DNA from: Actinotalea endophytica
GTDB taxonomy: Bacteria; Actinomycetota; Actinomycetes; Actinomycetales; Cellulomonadaceae
NCBI RefSeq assembly: GCF_025717005.1
Contig: NZ_JAOVZU010000010.1
Coordinates: forward strand, 1 to 64,000
DNA: 64,000 bases
Direction of reading: 5' to 3'
The notes below the pieces were generated by a model. It was not told the origin of the DNA and did no database searches. It worked only from the letters and a program-made list of their open reading frames with translations. Positions 1-8,495 of this stretch are shown here, piece after piece. Within the stretch, counting starts at the first letter, position 1. Each line of letters begins with the position of its first letter. A program made the translations under genes and the position numbers.

Positions 1-2499
1 CTGGTCCCCCAGACCGGTCACCCGACGGACCCGACCGGCCGCGCGGCGGGTCACCTCACGGACCCCGCCCGCACGCAGGTAGGCCTTCGCGAGGGCGAGG
101 TCCGAACCCAGCGACGGCGCCGGCATGGTGCGCCGCCGCCGACGGGGCTCGGGCGCGGCGCCGGGCACCGCGAGGTCGGCGGCCCGCCGCGGGTGCCGGC
201 AGAACTCGGTCAGCGGCGCGAGCACGGCCGACCACCGGAACCGCTCGGCGAAGGCGGTCACGGCCTCGCGCGCGCTCCCGGCGGCGGCCTCGTCGTACAG
301 CATCTCCTCGAGCGCCGCGGCGAGCGCGTCGACGTCCTCGGCCGGGACGGCCCGCCCCAGCCCGTGCTCCTGGATCAGCGCACCGAACGTGTCGCCGTCG
401 GTGGCGACGACCGGCAGCGACGCCCACAGGTAGTCCAGGATGCGGGTGCGGAAGCTGTACTCGGTCTCGACGTGGTGGAAGTGGGTCGAGACGCCGAGGT
501 CCGCGTCCAGGAGGTAGTCGGCACGCTCGTCGTAGGGCACCCAGTCGCTGTTCACGAAGACGTGCGTGTCGAGCAGGTCGAGCTCCGCCGCGAGGTCGAG
601 CGTCTGCTGGGCCATCCGCATCTTCGGCACGCCGGGGTTCGGGTGGGTCATGCCGAGGAAGTACAGCCGGATGTCCGGATGCCGGTCGGCGAGCACCCGC
701 ACGGCCCGCAGCAGGGTCAGCGGGTCGAACCAGTTGTAGACGCCGCCGCCCCACAGGATCACCTTGTCGTCCGGGCCGATGCCCGGGACGGCCCCCTTGA
801 TCGCGTGCCGGCGCTGCACGGGCGGCTCGTCCTGGATGCCGAACGGCACGACGCTGATCAGGTTGTCCAGGCCGGCGTCCTCGTCGTACACGGCGGGGTT
901 CACCCGGCCCTGAGCGGCCAGCGCACCGAGCCAGAAGTCCCGCTGCTTCTCCGAGGCGCACATCAGGAAGTCGGCCCGCTTGAGCTGCTCGTTGAGGGCG
1001 TGGGTGGTCACGTCGAGCGCGTTCGCCCGCCCCTCGGGCCCGAGGTCCTTGGCCTGCTCGAGCTGTTCGAGGTGCATCGGGTCGTACACGTCCGCGACGA
1101 CCACCGTGTCGCTCGCCTTGAGGCCAGGGGCTGTCTCGAGCAGGAAGCCCTGGAAGACCACGACGTCCGCCCAGGCGGTGGGCTCGCGCAGACCCGTGCC
1201 CGCGGCGTACTCGACGCTGAAACCCTCGCCCTTGCGCCGCGCACCGGCCGTGGACACCAGCCGCACGTCGTGCTCGCCGGACAGCGCCCGCGCCATCTCC
1301 CAGGCGCGGATCGCCGGGCCGGCGAGCCGCTCACCGAGCGGCTCACCCGTCACGACGAGCACCCGGTGCCGGGTGGTGACCAGCTCGGCGATGCCGAACA
1401 TCTCCACCAGGGTGTCGTGCGCGGCGAGGTAGGAGGGCTGGCCGTACGCGGGCTCGAGGGCCTCGCGGAACAGCGGGAACAGGTCCCGGTCGCTGCGCCG
1501 GCGCCGCGCCTGCAGGTCCCGTCGGGTCTCCAGGACGCTCGGCAGCTGCTCGACGAGGTAGTCGATCGCGAGCGGCCCGGTGAGCGCCATCTTCGGCACC
1601 GAGACCTCTCGCTCGGCGTCACCGCCGGGCGAGCGCTGCAGGTCGAGCATCGTCGCGTCCAGCCCGGTCCGCGCGACCGAGCGTCGCACCGCCAGGGCCA
1701 TCGCCGCGGGCAGCGTGCGGGCGAGCGACTCGTCGTCGTAGTTCTTCACCATCGACAGCAGCGCGTTGCGCTCCAGGAGGTAGCTCTCCCGGTAGCTGCC
1801 GAACTTGTTCATCGTCCCGTGGTGCTTGTGGAAGGCGAGCGAGCCCGGCACGTAGCGCACCCGGTAGCCGAGCAGGTTCAGCCGCCAGCCCAGGTCGACG
1901 TCCTCGTAGAACATGAAGAACCGCTCGTCGAACCCGCCGACCTCGCGGTACACGGCGGTCCGGACGAACATCGCGGCACCGGTGCCGAACAGCACGTCCT
2001 TCGGGCTGTCCCACTGGCCGGTGTCCGGCTTCTCGACCTCGCGCTTGTAGCCCATCCCGAACCAGGTGAGCGAGCCGTCGACGTAGTCGACCAGCTTGCC
2101 GTCCCAGTCCAGGACCTTCGACGCCACGGACGCCACGTCGGGTTCCGCCTCGAGCACGTCGACCGCGGCGCGGATCCAGCCCGCGTCGGCCCGCGCGTCG
2201 TTGTTGAGGAACGCGACGTACTCCCCCGAGGCGTGCGCGACGCCGGTGTTGCACCCGCCCGCGAAACCCAGGTTCCCGCCGGACTCGATCACCGTGGCGT
2301 CGGGCACCGCGGCACGGATCGCCTCGGCCGACCCGTCGCCGGAGTCGTTGTCCACCACGATCAGCTCGAGCCGCTCGGCCGGCCAGTCCAGGTCGGCGAA
2401 CGACTGCAGGCACGTGATGGTGTCCGGCGCCCCCTTGTAGTTGACCAGGACCACCGACACGAGTCCCGGGGTGATCTCCCGGGCGGGCAGTGCGGTCAT
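1..2499 (-). CDS. Two-domain glycosyltransferase (GT2 + GT4-like), 3' end outside window
   Basis: The frame is open for 833 codons from the ATG at 2499 and runs off the window at base 1, so the C-terminus is missing. The N-terminal half is a GT-A family 2 transferase: VSVVLVNYKGAPDT, then VVDNDSGDGS, GGNLGFAGG, FLNNDARAD (DxD-type region) and FFMFYEDVDLGWRL. The C-terminal half looks like a GT-B family 4 transferase, with a nucleotide-sugar region around VILWGGGVYNWFDP and LGMTHPNPGVP. It probably adds two sugars in sequence to a surface glycan at the inner membrane face. It is divergent from the DUF2142 gene, and a -10-like TAGGAT (minus strand, 2560-2565) lies upstream. The domains are clear; acceptor and donor sugars are unknown. 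Confidence 0.85.
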   Translation of the reverse strand, partial: MTALPAREITPGLVSVVLVNYKGAPDTITCLQSFADLDWPAERLELIVVDNDSGDGSAEAIRAAVPDATVIESGGNLGFAGGCNTGVAHASGEYVAFLNNDARADAGWIRAAVDVLEAEPDVASVASKVLDWDGKLVDYVDGSLTWFGMGYKREVEKPDTGQWDSPKDVLFGTGAAMFVRTAVYREVGGFDERFFMFYEDVDLGWRLNLLGYRVRYVPGSLAFHKHHGTMNKFGSYRESYLLERNALLSMVKNYDDESLARTLPAAMALAVRRSVARTGLDATMLDLQRSPGGDAEREVSVPKMALTGPLAIDYLVEQLPSVLETRRDLQARRRRSDRDLFPLFREALEPAYGQPSYLAAHDTLVEMFGIAELVTTRHRVLVVTGEPLGERLAGPAIRAWEMARALSGEHDVRLVSTAGARRKGEGFSVEYAAGTGLREPTAWADVVVFQGFLLETAPGLKASDTVVVADVYDPMHLEQLEQAKDLGPEGRANALDVTTHALNEQLKRADFLMCASEKQRDFWLGALAAQGRVNPAVYDEDAGLDNLISVVPFGIQDEPPVQRRHAIKGAVPGIGPDDKVILWGGGVYNWFDPLTLLRAVRVLADRHPDIRLYFLGMTHPNPGVPKMRMAQQTLDLAAELDLLDTHVFVNSDWVPYDERADYLLDADLGVSTHFHHVETEYSFRTRILDYLWASLPVVATDGDTFGALIQEHGLGRAVPAEDVDALAAALEEMLYDEAAAGSAREAVTAFAERFRWSAVLAPLTEFCRHPRRAADLAVPGAAPEPRRRRRTMPAPSLGSDLALAKAYLRAGGVREVTRRAAGRVRRVTGLGDQ

Positions 2500-2607
2500 C
2501 GGGTCGGCGCTCGCCAGAACACGGGATGGGCCTCCAGGTCGGTGTCCGGTCGCCGCCGATCCTACGACGGCGCGACGCGCGGCCGGTGGCGGCCGACGGC
2601 GATCCGA

Positions 2608-2613
2608 TATCCT
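2608..2613 (+). promoter_or_regulatory. -10 hexamer, probable leaderless start
   Basis: TATCCT ends 8 nt before the ATG at 2622. No Shine-Dalgarno sequence is present, so transcription probably begins at or next to the start codon. Confidence 0.45.
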
Positions 2614-2621
2614 GCCGTCCC

Positions 2622-4184
2622 ATGTCGCGGCGCGCCTACCGGTGGGTGGTCTGGCTCCTCACCGCCGCACTCGGCAGCGTGTCGCTGATGTGGGCGTTCC
2701 TGACACCCGGCTTCCACGCCCCCGACGAGCCGCAGCACTTCAACAGCGTGCTGCGGCTGCTCCGCGGCGACGGGTGGCCCGAGCCCGGCGAGGCGTACCT
2801 CACGGTCGGCACGATGACCGCCGCCGCGCAGGCCGGGTTCGCGCCGGGCTTCGAGAGCATGATCACGGTCGAGCCAGTGCCACGGGACGAGCGCGCCGTC
2901 GTCACCGACCTCGACGAGCCGTGGCCGGACGCGGCGTCGCCCGCCCACGACCAGATGACCCAGCACCCGCCCGGCTACTACACGCTCGGCGCCGGGTTGT
3001 TGTGGGTGCTGTCCGCGCAGGACTGGCGGTGGGACGACCAGCTGCTCGCGCTCCGGCTGCTCGGGGTGGCGCTCACCGTCGGCCTCGTGCCGCTGACGGC
3101 CGCCACCGCGCTCGAGCTGACCAGGTCGCGATCGGCGGCCGCGACCGGTGCAGCGCTACCCCTCGCCATACCCCAGTTCGGGCACGTCGCCGGGACCGTG
3201 ACCAACGACGTCCTCACCACCGCGGCGGGAGCGCTCGTGGTCTGGCTCGCCGCGCGGGCCCTGGCGCGCGGCTCGAGCCTGAGGCTCGCGACGGGCCTCG
3301 GCGCCGCGCTCGGCCTGGGTCTGGCGAGCAAGGGACTGCTGATCGCCGGCATCCCGATGGTCGCCGTCGCTCTGCTCGTCGCGCCCGCGCCGCGGCGGCG
3401 TGACCGATGGCTGCGCAGCGGCCTCGCCATGGCGGTCGCGTTCACGATCGGCGGCTGGTGGTGGCTGCGGAACATCCTTGTCCACGGGACCGTCCAACCA
3501 GCGGGCCAACCTGGCCTGCCGGACGCCACCGAACCCGTGACGACGGGCGTGCTCACGTTCCTGCGCGCCGCAGCGAGCATCATGTCGCAGTCGTTCTGGG
3601 GCAACTTCGGCTGGCTCGACGTGCCGATCCCGGGTGTCTGGGTGGTTGTCGGCCAGACGGTCCTGGTCGTCTCCCTGGTCGCCGCCGTCGTCTGGGCCAG
3701 GCGGGCCCACCGGGTCGGTCAGCTCGCGACCCTGTGGATCCTGCCGCTCGGCATCCTTGCGATCGTCCTGACCGCCGTGTGGCAGTCGCACCAGCGGACC
3801 GGTCAGCTACCTGCGCTGCAGGGGAGGTATCTGTTCAGCTCGCTCGCCGTGATCGGCGCCACCGTGTCGGCCGCGGTCGTCCTGATCCCGCCACGGCTCC
3901 GGCGCGCGATGCCGCTCGCCGCGACCGCGACAGCCGTGGCGTCGGCGATCGCCGCCCTGGCCTTCGCACTCGGGACCATGTACGCGAGCGACGGCGCATC
4001 GTGGGGCGTCGCCTGGGCCCGCTGGGCCTCCTGGTCCGCCGTGCCCCCGGGCTGGCTGGTCGCCGGGGCGGCGCTGCTCGTGGCCTCTTGCGTCGCCGCT
4101 CTCGCCGCGGCCGCCGCGGCGCTGCGGCCCGACGCACCCGCGGACCACACTCCGGGACCGCCGGGCTCGCCGGCGCCGGCCTGA
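2622..4184 (+). CDS. DUF2142 polytopic membrane protein
   Basis: This is a 520-residue protein with about ten hydrophobic segments. Near the N-terminus it carries HAPDEPQHFNSVLRL, and later QHPPGYYTLGAGLL. The PDEPxHF and HPPxYY signatures are typical of DUF2142 proteins, which resemble GT-C enzymes such as family 39 transferases and are common in surface polysaccharide loci. The in-frame extension upstream reads as non-coding, and the ATG at 2622 sits 8 nt after a TATCCT hexamer, so I start there. The likely role is transfer or processing of a lipid-linked sugar in the membrane; this is inference from fold and context. It lies between glycosyltransferase and sugar-nucleotide genes on the opposite strand. 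Confidence 0.8.
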   Translation: MSRRAYRWVVWLLTAALGSVSLMWAFLTPGFHAPDEPQHFNSVLRLLRGDGWPEPGEAYLTVGTMTAAAQAGFAPGFESMITVEPVPRDERAVVTDLDEPWPDAASPAHDQMTQHPPGYYTLGAGLLWVLSAQDWRWDDQLLALRLLGVALTVGLVPLTAATALELTRSRSAAATGAALPLAIPQFGHVAGTVTNDVLTTAAGALVVWLAARALARGSSLRLATGLGAALGLGLASKGLLIAGIPMVAVALLVAPAPRRRDRWLRSGLAMAVAFTIGGWWWLRNILVHGTVQPAGQPGLPDATEPVTTGVLTFLRAAASIMSQSFWGNFGWLDVPIPGVWVVVGQTVLVVSLVAAVVWARRAHRVGQLATLWILPLGILAIVLTAVWQSHQRTGQLPALQGRYLFSSLAVIGATVSAAVVLIPPRLRRAMPLAATATAVASAIAALAFALGTMYASDGASWGVAWARWASWSAVPPGWLVAGAALLVASCVAALAAAAAALRPDAPADHTPGPPGSPAPA

Positions 4185-4187
4185 CGC

Positions 4188-5156
4188 TCAGGAGTCGAGC
4201 AGCGCGAGGTCGTGGTCGACCATGCGGCCGACCACCTCGGCGAAGCCGACCGTGGGCGCCCAACCCAGCTCGCGCCGGGCCTTCGTCGCGTCGCCGACCA
4301 GCACGGCGGCGTCGACCGGCCGGAAGAACGCCGGGTCCACCTCGACGTGGTCGCGCCACGCGTCGCCGACCCCGGCGCGCCGCAACGCGGCCTCGGCGAA
4401 CTCGGCCACGGAGTGCGTCTCGCCGGTGGCCACGACGAAGTCGCCGGCCTCCGCGTGCCGCGCGGCGCGGACCATCGCGTCGACGTAGTCCGGCGCCCAA
4501 CCCCAGTCGCGGCGGGCCTCGAGGTTGCCGAGCCGGATCACCCCGGACCCCGTGCGGCCGATCTCCGCGGCAGCGGCCGTGATCTTCCGGGTGACGAACT
4601 GCAGCGGCCGCCGGGGCGACTCGTGGTTGTAGAGGATGCAGCTCGAGGCGTACAGGCCGTGCCGTCGCAGCACGCCGGCCATCTGATGGGCGTAGGCCTT
4701 CGCCGCGCCGTAGGGCGACACCGGTGCGATCGGCGTCTGCTCGTCCTGGGGAGCCGTGGCCGCCTGGCCGAACATCTCGGCGCTCGACGCCTGGACGAAC
4801 GCGACGCGGGCACCGCTCCGTTCCTGCAGGGCGCGGGCCGCCTCCATCAGGACGACCGCGGCCTGACCGCTCAGCCGGCCGGTGAGCGCGGGCTTCTCCC
4901 AGGACAGCGCGACGGAGCTGATCCCGGCCAGGTTGTAGATCTCGGCGGGCTCGACCTCGTCCACGACGGCCCGCAGGCTGTCGTCGTCCGCCAGGTCACC
5001 CCGGTGCAGGACGACCTCCGGGTAGCGGGCGACGAACTCGTCGCGCGCCGGGTCGGCGTCGTGCACCAGGCCGTGCAGCTCGGTGTCCGGCGCGAGGCGC
5101 TCGACGAGGTAGCCGCCGTCCTGCCCGGTGATGCCGGTGATGAGTGCCCTGGGCAC
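4188..5156 (-). CDS. GDP-mannose 4,6-dehydratase-like SDR, second paralogue
   Basis: This 322-residue extended SDR begins with the Rossmann motif TGITGQDG. Its active-site region has SSAEMFG and the YxxxK motif in SPYGAAKAY. The GMD-type signatures LYNHESPRR, FVTRKI and RDWGWAPDYVDAM are present. The start is GTG at 5156, 5 nt after the stop of gmd, so the two genes form an operon. It diverges from the neighbouring gmd mainly in the segment after the dinucleotide motif. It may act on the GDP-4-keto-6-deoxymannose made by gmd, for example as a reductase or epimerase, or it may be a second dehydratase. The retained GMD motifs favour a dehydratase-like fold; the exact reaction is uncertain. Confidence 0.75.
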   Translation of the reverse strand: MPRALITGITGQDGGYLVERLAPDTELHGLVHDADPARDEFVARYPEVVLHRGDLADDDSLRAVVDEVEPAEIYNLAGISSVALSWEKPALTGRLSGQAAVVLMEAARALQERSGARVAFVQASSAEMFGQAATAPQDEQTPIAPVSPYGAAKAYAHQMAGVLRRHGLYASSCILYNHESPRRPLQFVTRKITAAAAEIGRTGSGVIRLGNLEARRDWGWAPDYVDAMVRAARHAEAGDFVVATGETHSVAEFAEAALRRAGVGDAWRDHVEVDPAFFRPVDAAVLVGDATKARRELGWAPTVGFAEVVGRMVDHDLALLDS

Positions 5157-5161
5157 GGCCC

Positions 5162-6148
5162 CTACCGCCCGGCCAGTGCGCGCTGTTCCTCGAGGTCGTT
5201 CTCCACCATCATCGTGACGAGCTGCTCGAACCCGACCTTGGGCTCCCAGCCGAGGACCGTGCGGGCCTTGCTCGGGTCCCCGATCAGCAGCTCGACCTCG
5301 GCGGGCCGCATGAACCGCGGGTCCTGCTTGACGTACCCGGACCAGTCGGAGACGCCGATCGCGCCGAACGCGACGTCGAGCAGCTCCCGGATCGAGTGCG
5401 TCTCACCGGTCGCCACGACGTAGTCGTCGCCCTCGTCCTGCTGCAGCATCCGCCACATCGCCTCGACGTAGTCGCCGGCGTAGCCCCAGTCGCGCTTGGC
5501 GTCGAGGTTGCCCATCACGATCTCGTCCTGCAGCCCGAGCTCGATCCGCGCGACGGCCCGGCTGACCTTGCGCGTGACGAACTCCGGGCCGCGCCGCGGG
5601 GACTCGTGGTTGAACAGGATCCCCGAGGAGGCGTGCATCCCGTACGACTCGCGGTAGTTGATCGTCATGTAGTGGCCGAAGACCTTGGCGACGCCGTACG
5701 GCGAGCGCGGCCACAGCAGCGTCGACTCGCGCTGCGGCACCTCCTGCACCTTGCCGAACATCTCCGAGCTGGACGCCTGGTAGAAGCGCACCTTGCGCGG
5801 GTCGTCGTGGGAGTAGAGCCGGACCGCCTCGAGGATGTTGAGCACACCCTTGCCGGTCACGTCCGTGGTGAGCATCGCGTTCTCCCACGAGTACGCCACG
5901 AACGAGATCGCGCCGAGGTTGTAGACCTCGTCGGGCCGCGCGGCCTCCATCGCACGCAGCAGGCTCGACAGGTCCGTGAGGTCGCCGGTGAGGAGCTCGA
6001 CGCCGGGGACGGTGCGTCGCACCATCTCTCGCTTGGGGTTGTTCTGGCCGCGGATCAGGCCGAAGACGTCGTAGCCCTTGGAGAGCAGGAGCTCGGCCAG
6101 GTACAGGCCGTCCTGACCGGTGATCCCGGTGATGAGTGCGCGCGGCAT
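5162..6148 (-). CDS. gmd: GDP-mannose 4,6-dehydratase
   Basis: It converts GDP-D-mannose to GDP-4-dehydro-6-deoxy-D-mannose, the precursor of GDP-fucose, GDP-rhamnose and related sugars. The 328 residues carry TGITGQDG (NADP binding), NLGAISFVAYSWENAM, QASSSEMFG, SPYGVAKVF (YxxxK), LFNHESPRRGPEFVTRK and RDWGYAGDYVEAMW. It is shorter than the roughly 370-residue E. coli enzyme, as in many actinobacterial forms. A GAGGAA ribosome site precedes the ATG. A TACTAT hexamer further upstream suggests a leadered transcript, divergent from the gene at 6244. It heads the operon with the paralogue at 4188-5156. Confidence 0.9.
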   Translation of the reverse strand: MPRALITGITGQDGLYLAELLLSKGYDVFGLIRGQNNPKREMVRRTVPGVELLTGDLTDLSSLLRAMEAARPDEVYNLGAISFVAYSWENAMLTTDVTGKGVLNILEAVRLYSHDDPRKVRFYQASSSEMFGKVQEVPQRESTLLWPRSPYGVAKVFGHYMTINYRESYGMHASSGILFNHESPRRGPEFVTRKVSRAVARIELGLQDEIVMGNLDAKRDWGYAGDYVEAMWRMLQQDEGDDYVVATGETHSIRELLDVAFGAIGVSDWSGYVKQDPRFMRPAEVELLIGDPSKARTVLGWEPKVGFEQLVTMMVENDLEEQRALAGR

Positions 6149-6231
6149 GGTTCCTCGGAGTCTCGGGGAGAAGTGGCGCCCATAGTAGCCGTGCGGGCAC
6201 GCGGCGCACCGTCGCGCGAGGCGTGGCTGCC

Positions 6232-6237
6232 TATGAT
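6232..6237 (+). promoter_or_regulatory. -10 hexamer, probable leaderless start
   Basis: TATGAT lies exactly 6 nt before the GTG at 6244, with no ribosome site between. This is near-consensus for a leaderless actinobacterial promoter and drives the 6244-9976 operon. Confidence 0.55.
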
Positions 6238-6243
6238 GGCGCG

Positions 6244-6987
6244 GTGAGCACCCCCTTCGTCTCCCGTGCCCTCAACCGGGAGGACGTGGTGCTCTGGCGG
6301 GCACTTCGTCACGTGTCGCCCGGCCACTACCTGGAGGTCGACGAGACCGGTGAGGCCCCCGTCACCCGGTCGCTGGCCGAGCACGGCTGGACCGGGACCG
6401 TCGTGCTCGCGCCGGATCGGCACGCGCTGCACGCCGCACAACGTCCGCAGGACCTCACGCTGGCCCCGGCCCAGGCAGACCAGGTGGCGGAGCCTGACGG
6501 CGACCTGCACGTGCTGGTGCTCCACGCGGGCGACACATCGCGGTCCGTGCTCGCGGCCATCGACCTCGACGCGCGGCGCCCCTGGGTCGTCGTCGCCGAC
6601 GCCTCGCTGGATGCCGGGCGGCTCGCCGCCGCGGGTTGGACCCCGGGCGTGCACGACGGCGTCTCCCGATTCTGGTCGGCACCCGATCACCCCGAGCTCG
6701 CCGCTCAGCTCGACCACCCCGCGTGCTCGCTCGACGACTCGATCGACGCCCGGGTCGTCGAGCTCGAAGAACGCGTCGCCGAGCTGTCCGATCAGCTGAG
6801 CCGGTGGCGCGGTCGGGCGATCTCGTCGTGGGCGGCCTGGGAACCGCGCCAGGTGCCCGACTGGTCCGTGGACCACCAGCGCGAGCTCGACCGGGCGAAG
6901 CTCGAGCTCGCGCAGATGCAGCAGACCATCTCCTGGCGGCTGACCCGCCCGATCCGCGCGTTCCGACGGCGGATGGGGGCCTGGTGA
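6244..6987 (+). CDS. FkbM-like N-terminus with coiled-coil tail, cofactor motif degraded
   Basis: This is a 247-residue protein. Residues 1-60 resemble the start of FkbM methyltransferases: REDVVLWRALRHV, a glycine/tyrosine turn, then VTRSLAEHGWTG. The acidic SAM-binding motif of that family (usually DVGA) reads EVDETGE here, and no later methyltransferase motif is obvious. The last 80 residues are a coiled coil (ELEERVAELSDQL) ending in SWRLTRPIRAFRR, a tail often seen in glycosyltransferase operons. It is the first gene of a three-gene operon and its stop overlaps the next start by 4 nt. It may be a structural or scaffolding partner of the two GT4 enzymes rather than an enzyme. Family assignment is tentative. 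Confidence 0.6.
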   Translation: MSTPFVSRALNREDVVLWRALRHVSPGHYLEVDETGEAPVTRSLAEHGWTGTVVLAPDRHALHAAQRPQDLTLAPAQADQVAEPDGDLHVLVLHAGDTSRSVLAAIDLDARRPWVVVADASLDAGRLAAAGWTPGVHDGVSRFWSAPDHPELAAQLDHPACSLDDSIDARVVELEERVAELSDQLSRWRGRAISSWAAWEPRQVPDWSVDHQRELDRAKLELAQMQQTISWRLTRPIRAFRRRMGAW

Positions 6988-8495
6988 CCGACCCCGACGC
7001 GCGCGTCGCGCGGCTGCACGGTCGGCTCGACGCCGCGGCACACGCCGTGCTCACGAGCCCTCCGCAGCCGCACGGCGACGCCGCTCGCGACGCCGGCGAC
7101 CTTCTCGCCGCGATGGTCGACGAGCTCATCAGCACCCGGGACGGCTCGCTGGCCTGGCTGCTGCTCGCGGCCACGGCCGGACACCTCCCGACCACCGAGC
7201 AGGTCGAGGCGCTCCTCGACCAGCTCGCGCTCGAGCCCTGCGCGGCCGAGCTCGCGGCGCACGTCCTGCGGCACGCCGCGGAGACGATCCGCGACCGGGG
7301 CGAGCTGGACCGCGAGCTTCGCGTCGTCTCCGGCGCCGTGCTCGCCGACGTCGACCATGCGGCGCGGTTCAACCGCCACACCGGGATCCAGCGCGTCACA
7401 CGCGAGGTCTGCAGCCGCTGGACGACGCGCACCGACCTGACGCTGCTCGCGTGGGACGAGAAGCAGACCATGCTCCGCGGGCTCAGCCCGGTCGAGCGCG
7501 ACCGGGTCCTGCGCTGGTCCGGCCCGGTGGACAGCGATGCCGACGACGCGGCCCTGGCGGCGGCGGCGTCCGCCGTCCTCCCGTGGCGATGCCATGTCCT
7601 GCTCCCGGAGGTCTCCCAGGGCCAGACCGCGACACCGCTCGCCGCGCTCGCTCGGTACTCGGGCTCCGCCGTCGTGATGATCGGTTACGACGCGATCCCG
7701 ATCACCAGCGCCGAGATGCGACCCGCGGCCGAGCCCACCATGTACGTGCGCTACCTGCGGGTCGTGAAGCACTCCCGCCGGGTGGCCGCGATCAGCACGT
7801 CGGCGACGGCGGAGTTCGGTGGCTTCGCGGCCTCGCTCGAGCCTCAGGGCCTCGCCGGCCCCGACGTCGTCGAGGTCATGCTCGCATCGGACCGCCCACC
7901 GGAGCTCGCGCCCCCCGCACGGCGCGATCGGCCCCTCGTGCTCTGCGTCGGCAGCCATGAGCCGCACAAGAACCACCTCGCGGTTCTGCACGCCGCGGAG
8001 CTGTGCTGGCGCAGCGGGCTCGACTTCGACCTCGACTTCATCGGCGGCGCCGGCTCGGGCTCTGCGCCGCTCGACGCGCGACTCGACGCCCTGGCCGCCG
8101 CCGGCCGACCGGTGCGCACCCGCCGGGGCGTCGGCGACGCGGAGCTCTGGCAGGCCTACCGGGACGCGACGTTCACCGTCTTCCCGTCGTTGCACGAGGG
8201 GTTCGGCCTCCCCGTCGTGGAGTCCGTGGCCTGCGGCACGCCCGCGATCACCACGGCCTACGGCTCCACCGGGGAGATCGCCGCCCGGGGCGGCTGCCTC
8301 GTCGTCGACCCCCGGGACGACGAGGCCCTCACCCATGCCATGCGGCTGCTGCTCACGGATCGTGCGGAGCTGAACCGCCTGGAGCAGGAGGCCGCCCTCG
8401 TCTCCGTCCGGACGTGGGACGACTACGCCGGCGAGCTCTACGAGGCGCTGGTGACCGCCGTGCCGGTGGTCCGGGCGACGGAGGTCCGGGCGTGA
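6984..8495 (+). CDS. GT4 family glycosyltransferase with unusual N-terminal domain
   Basis: The protein has 503 residues. The C-terminal GT-B half is clear: LCVGSHEPHKNHLAVL at about 315-330, then the donor-site FPSLHEGFGLPVVESVACG with the E-x7-E arrangement. About 110 helical residues precede it with no family I recognise, followed by GAVLADVDHAARFNRHTGIQRVT. The TGIQRVTR segment recurs in the next gene and marks a subgroup of GT4 enzymes. The start is GTG at 6984 inside the preceding stop (GTGA overlap). It likely extends the surface glycan in the cytoplasm; donor and acceptor are unknown. Confidence 0.85.
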   Translation: MTDPDARVARLHGRLDAAAHAVLTSPPQPHGDAARDAGDLLAAMVDELISTRDGSLAWLLLAATAGHLPTTEQVEALLDQLALEPCAAELAAHVLRHAAETIRDRGELDRELRVVSGAVLADVDHAARFNRHTGIQRVTREVCSRWTTRTDLTLLAWDEKQTMLRGLSPVERDRVLRWSGPVDSDADDAALAAAASAVLPWRCHVLLPEVSQGQTATPLAALARYSGSAVVMIGYDAIPITSAEMRPAAEPTMYVRYLRVVKHSRRVAAISTSATAEFGGFAASLEPQGLAGPDVVEVMLASDRPPELAPPARRDRPLVLCVGSHEPHKNHLAVLHAAELCWRSGLDFDLDFIGGAGSGSAPLDARLDALAAAGRPVRTRRGVGDAELWQAYRDATFTVFPSLHEGFGLPVVESVACGTPAITTAYGSTGEIAARGGCLVVDPRDDEALTHAMRLLLTDRAELNRLEQEAALVSVRTWDDYAGELYEALVTAVPVVRATEVRA

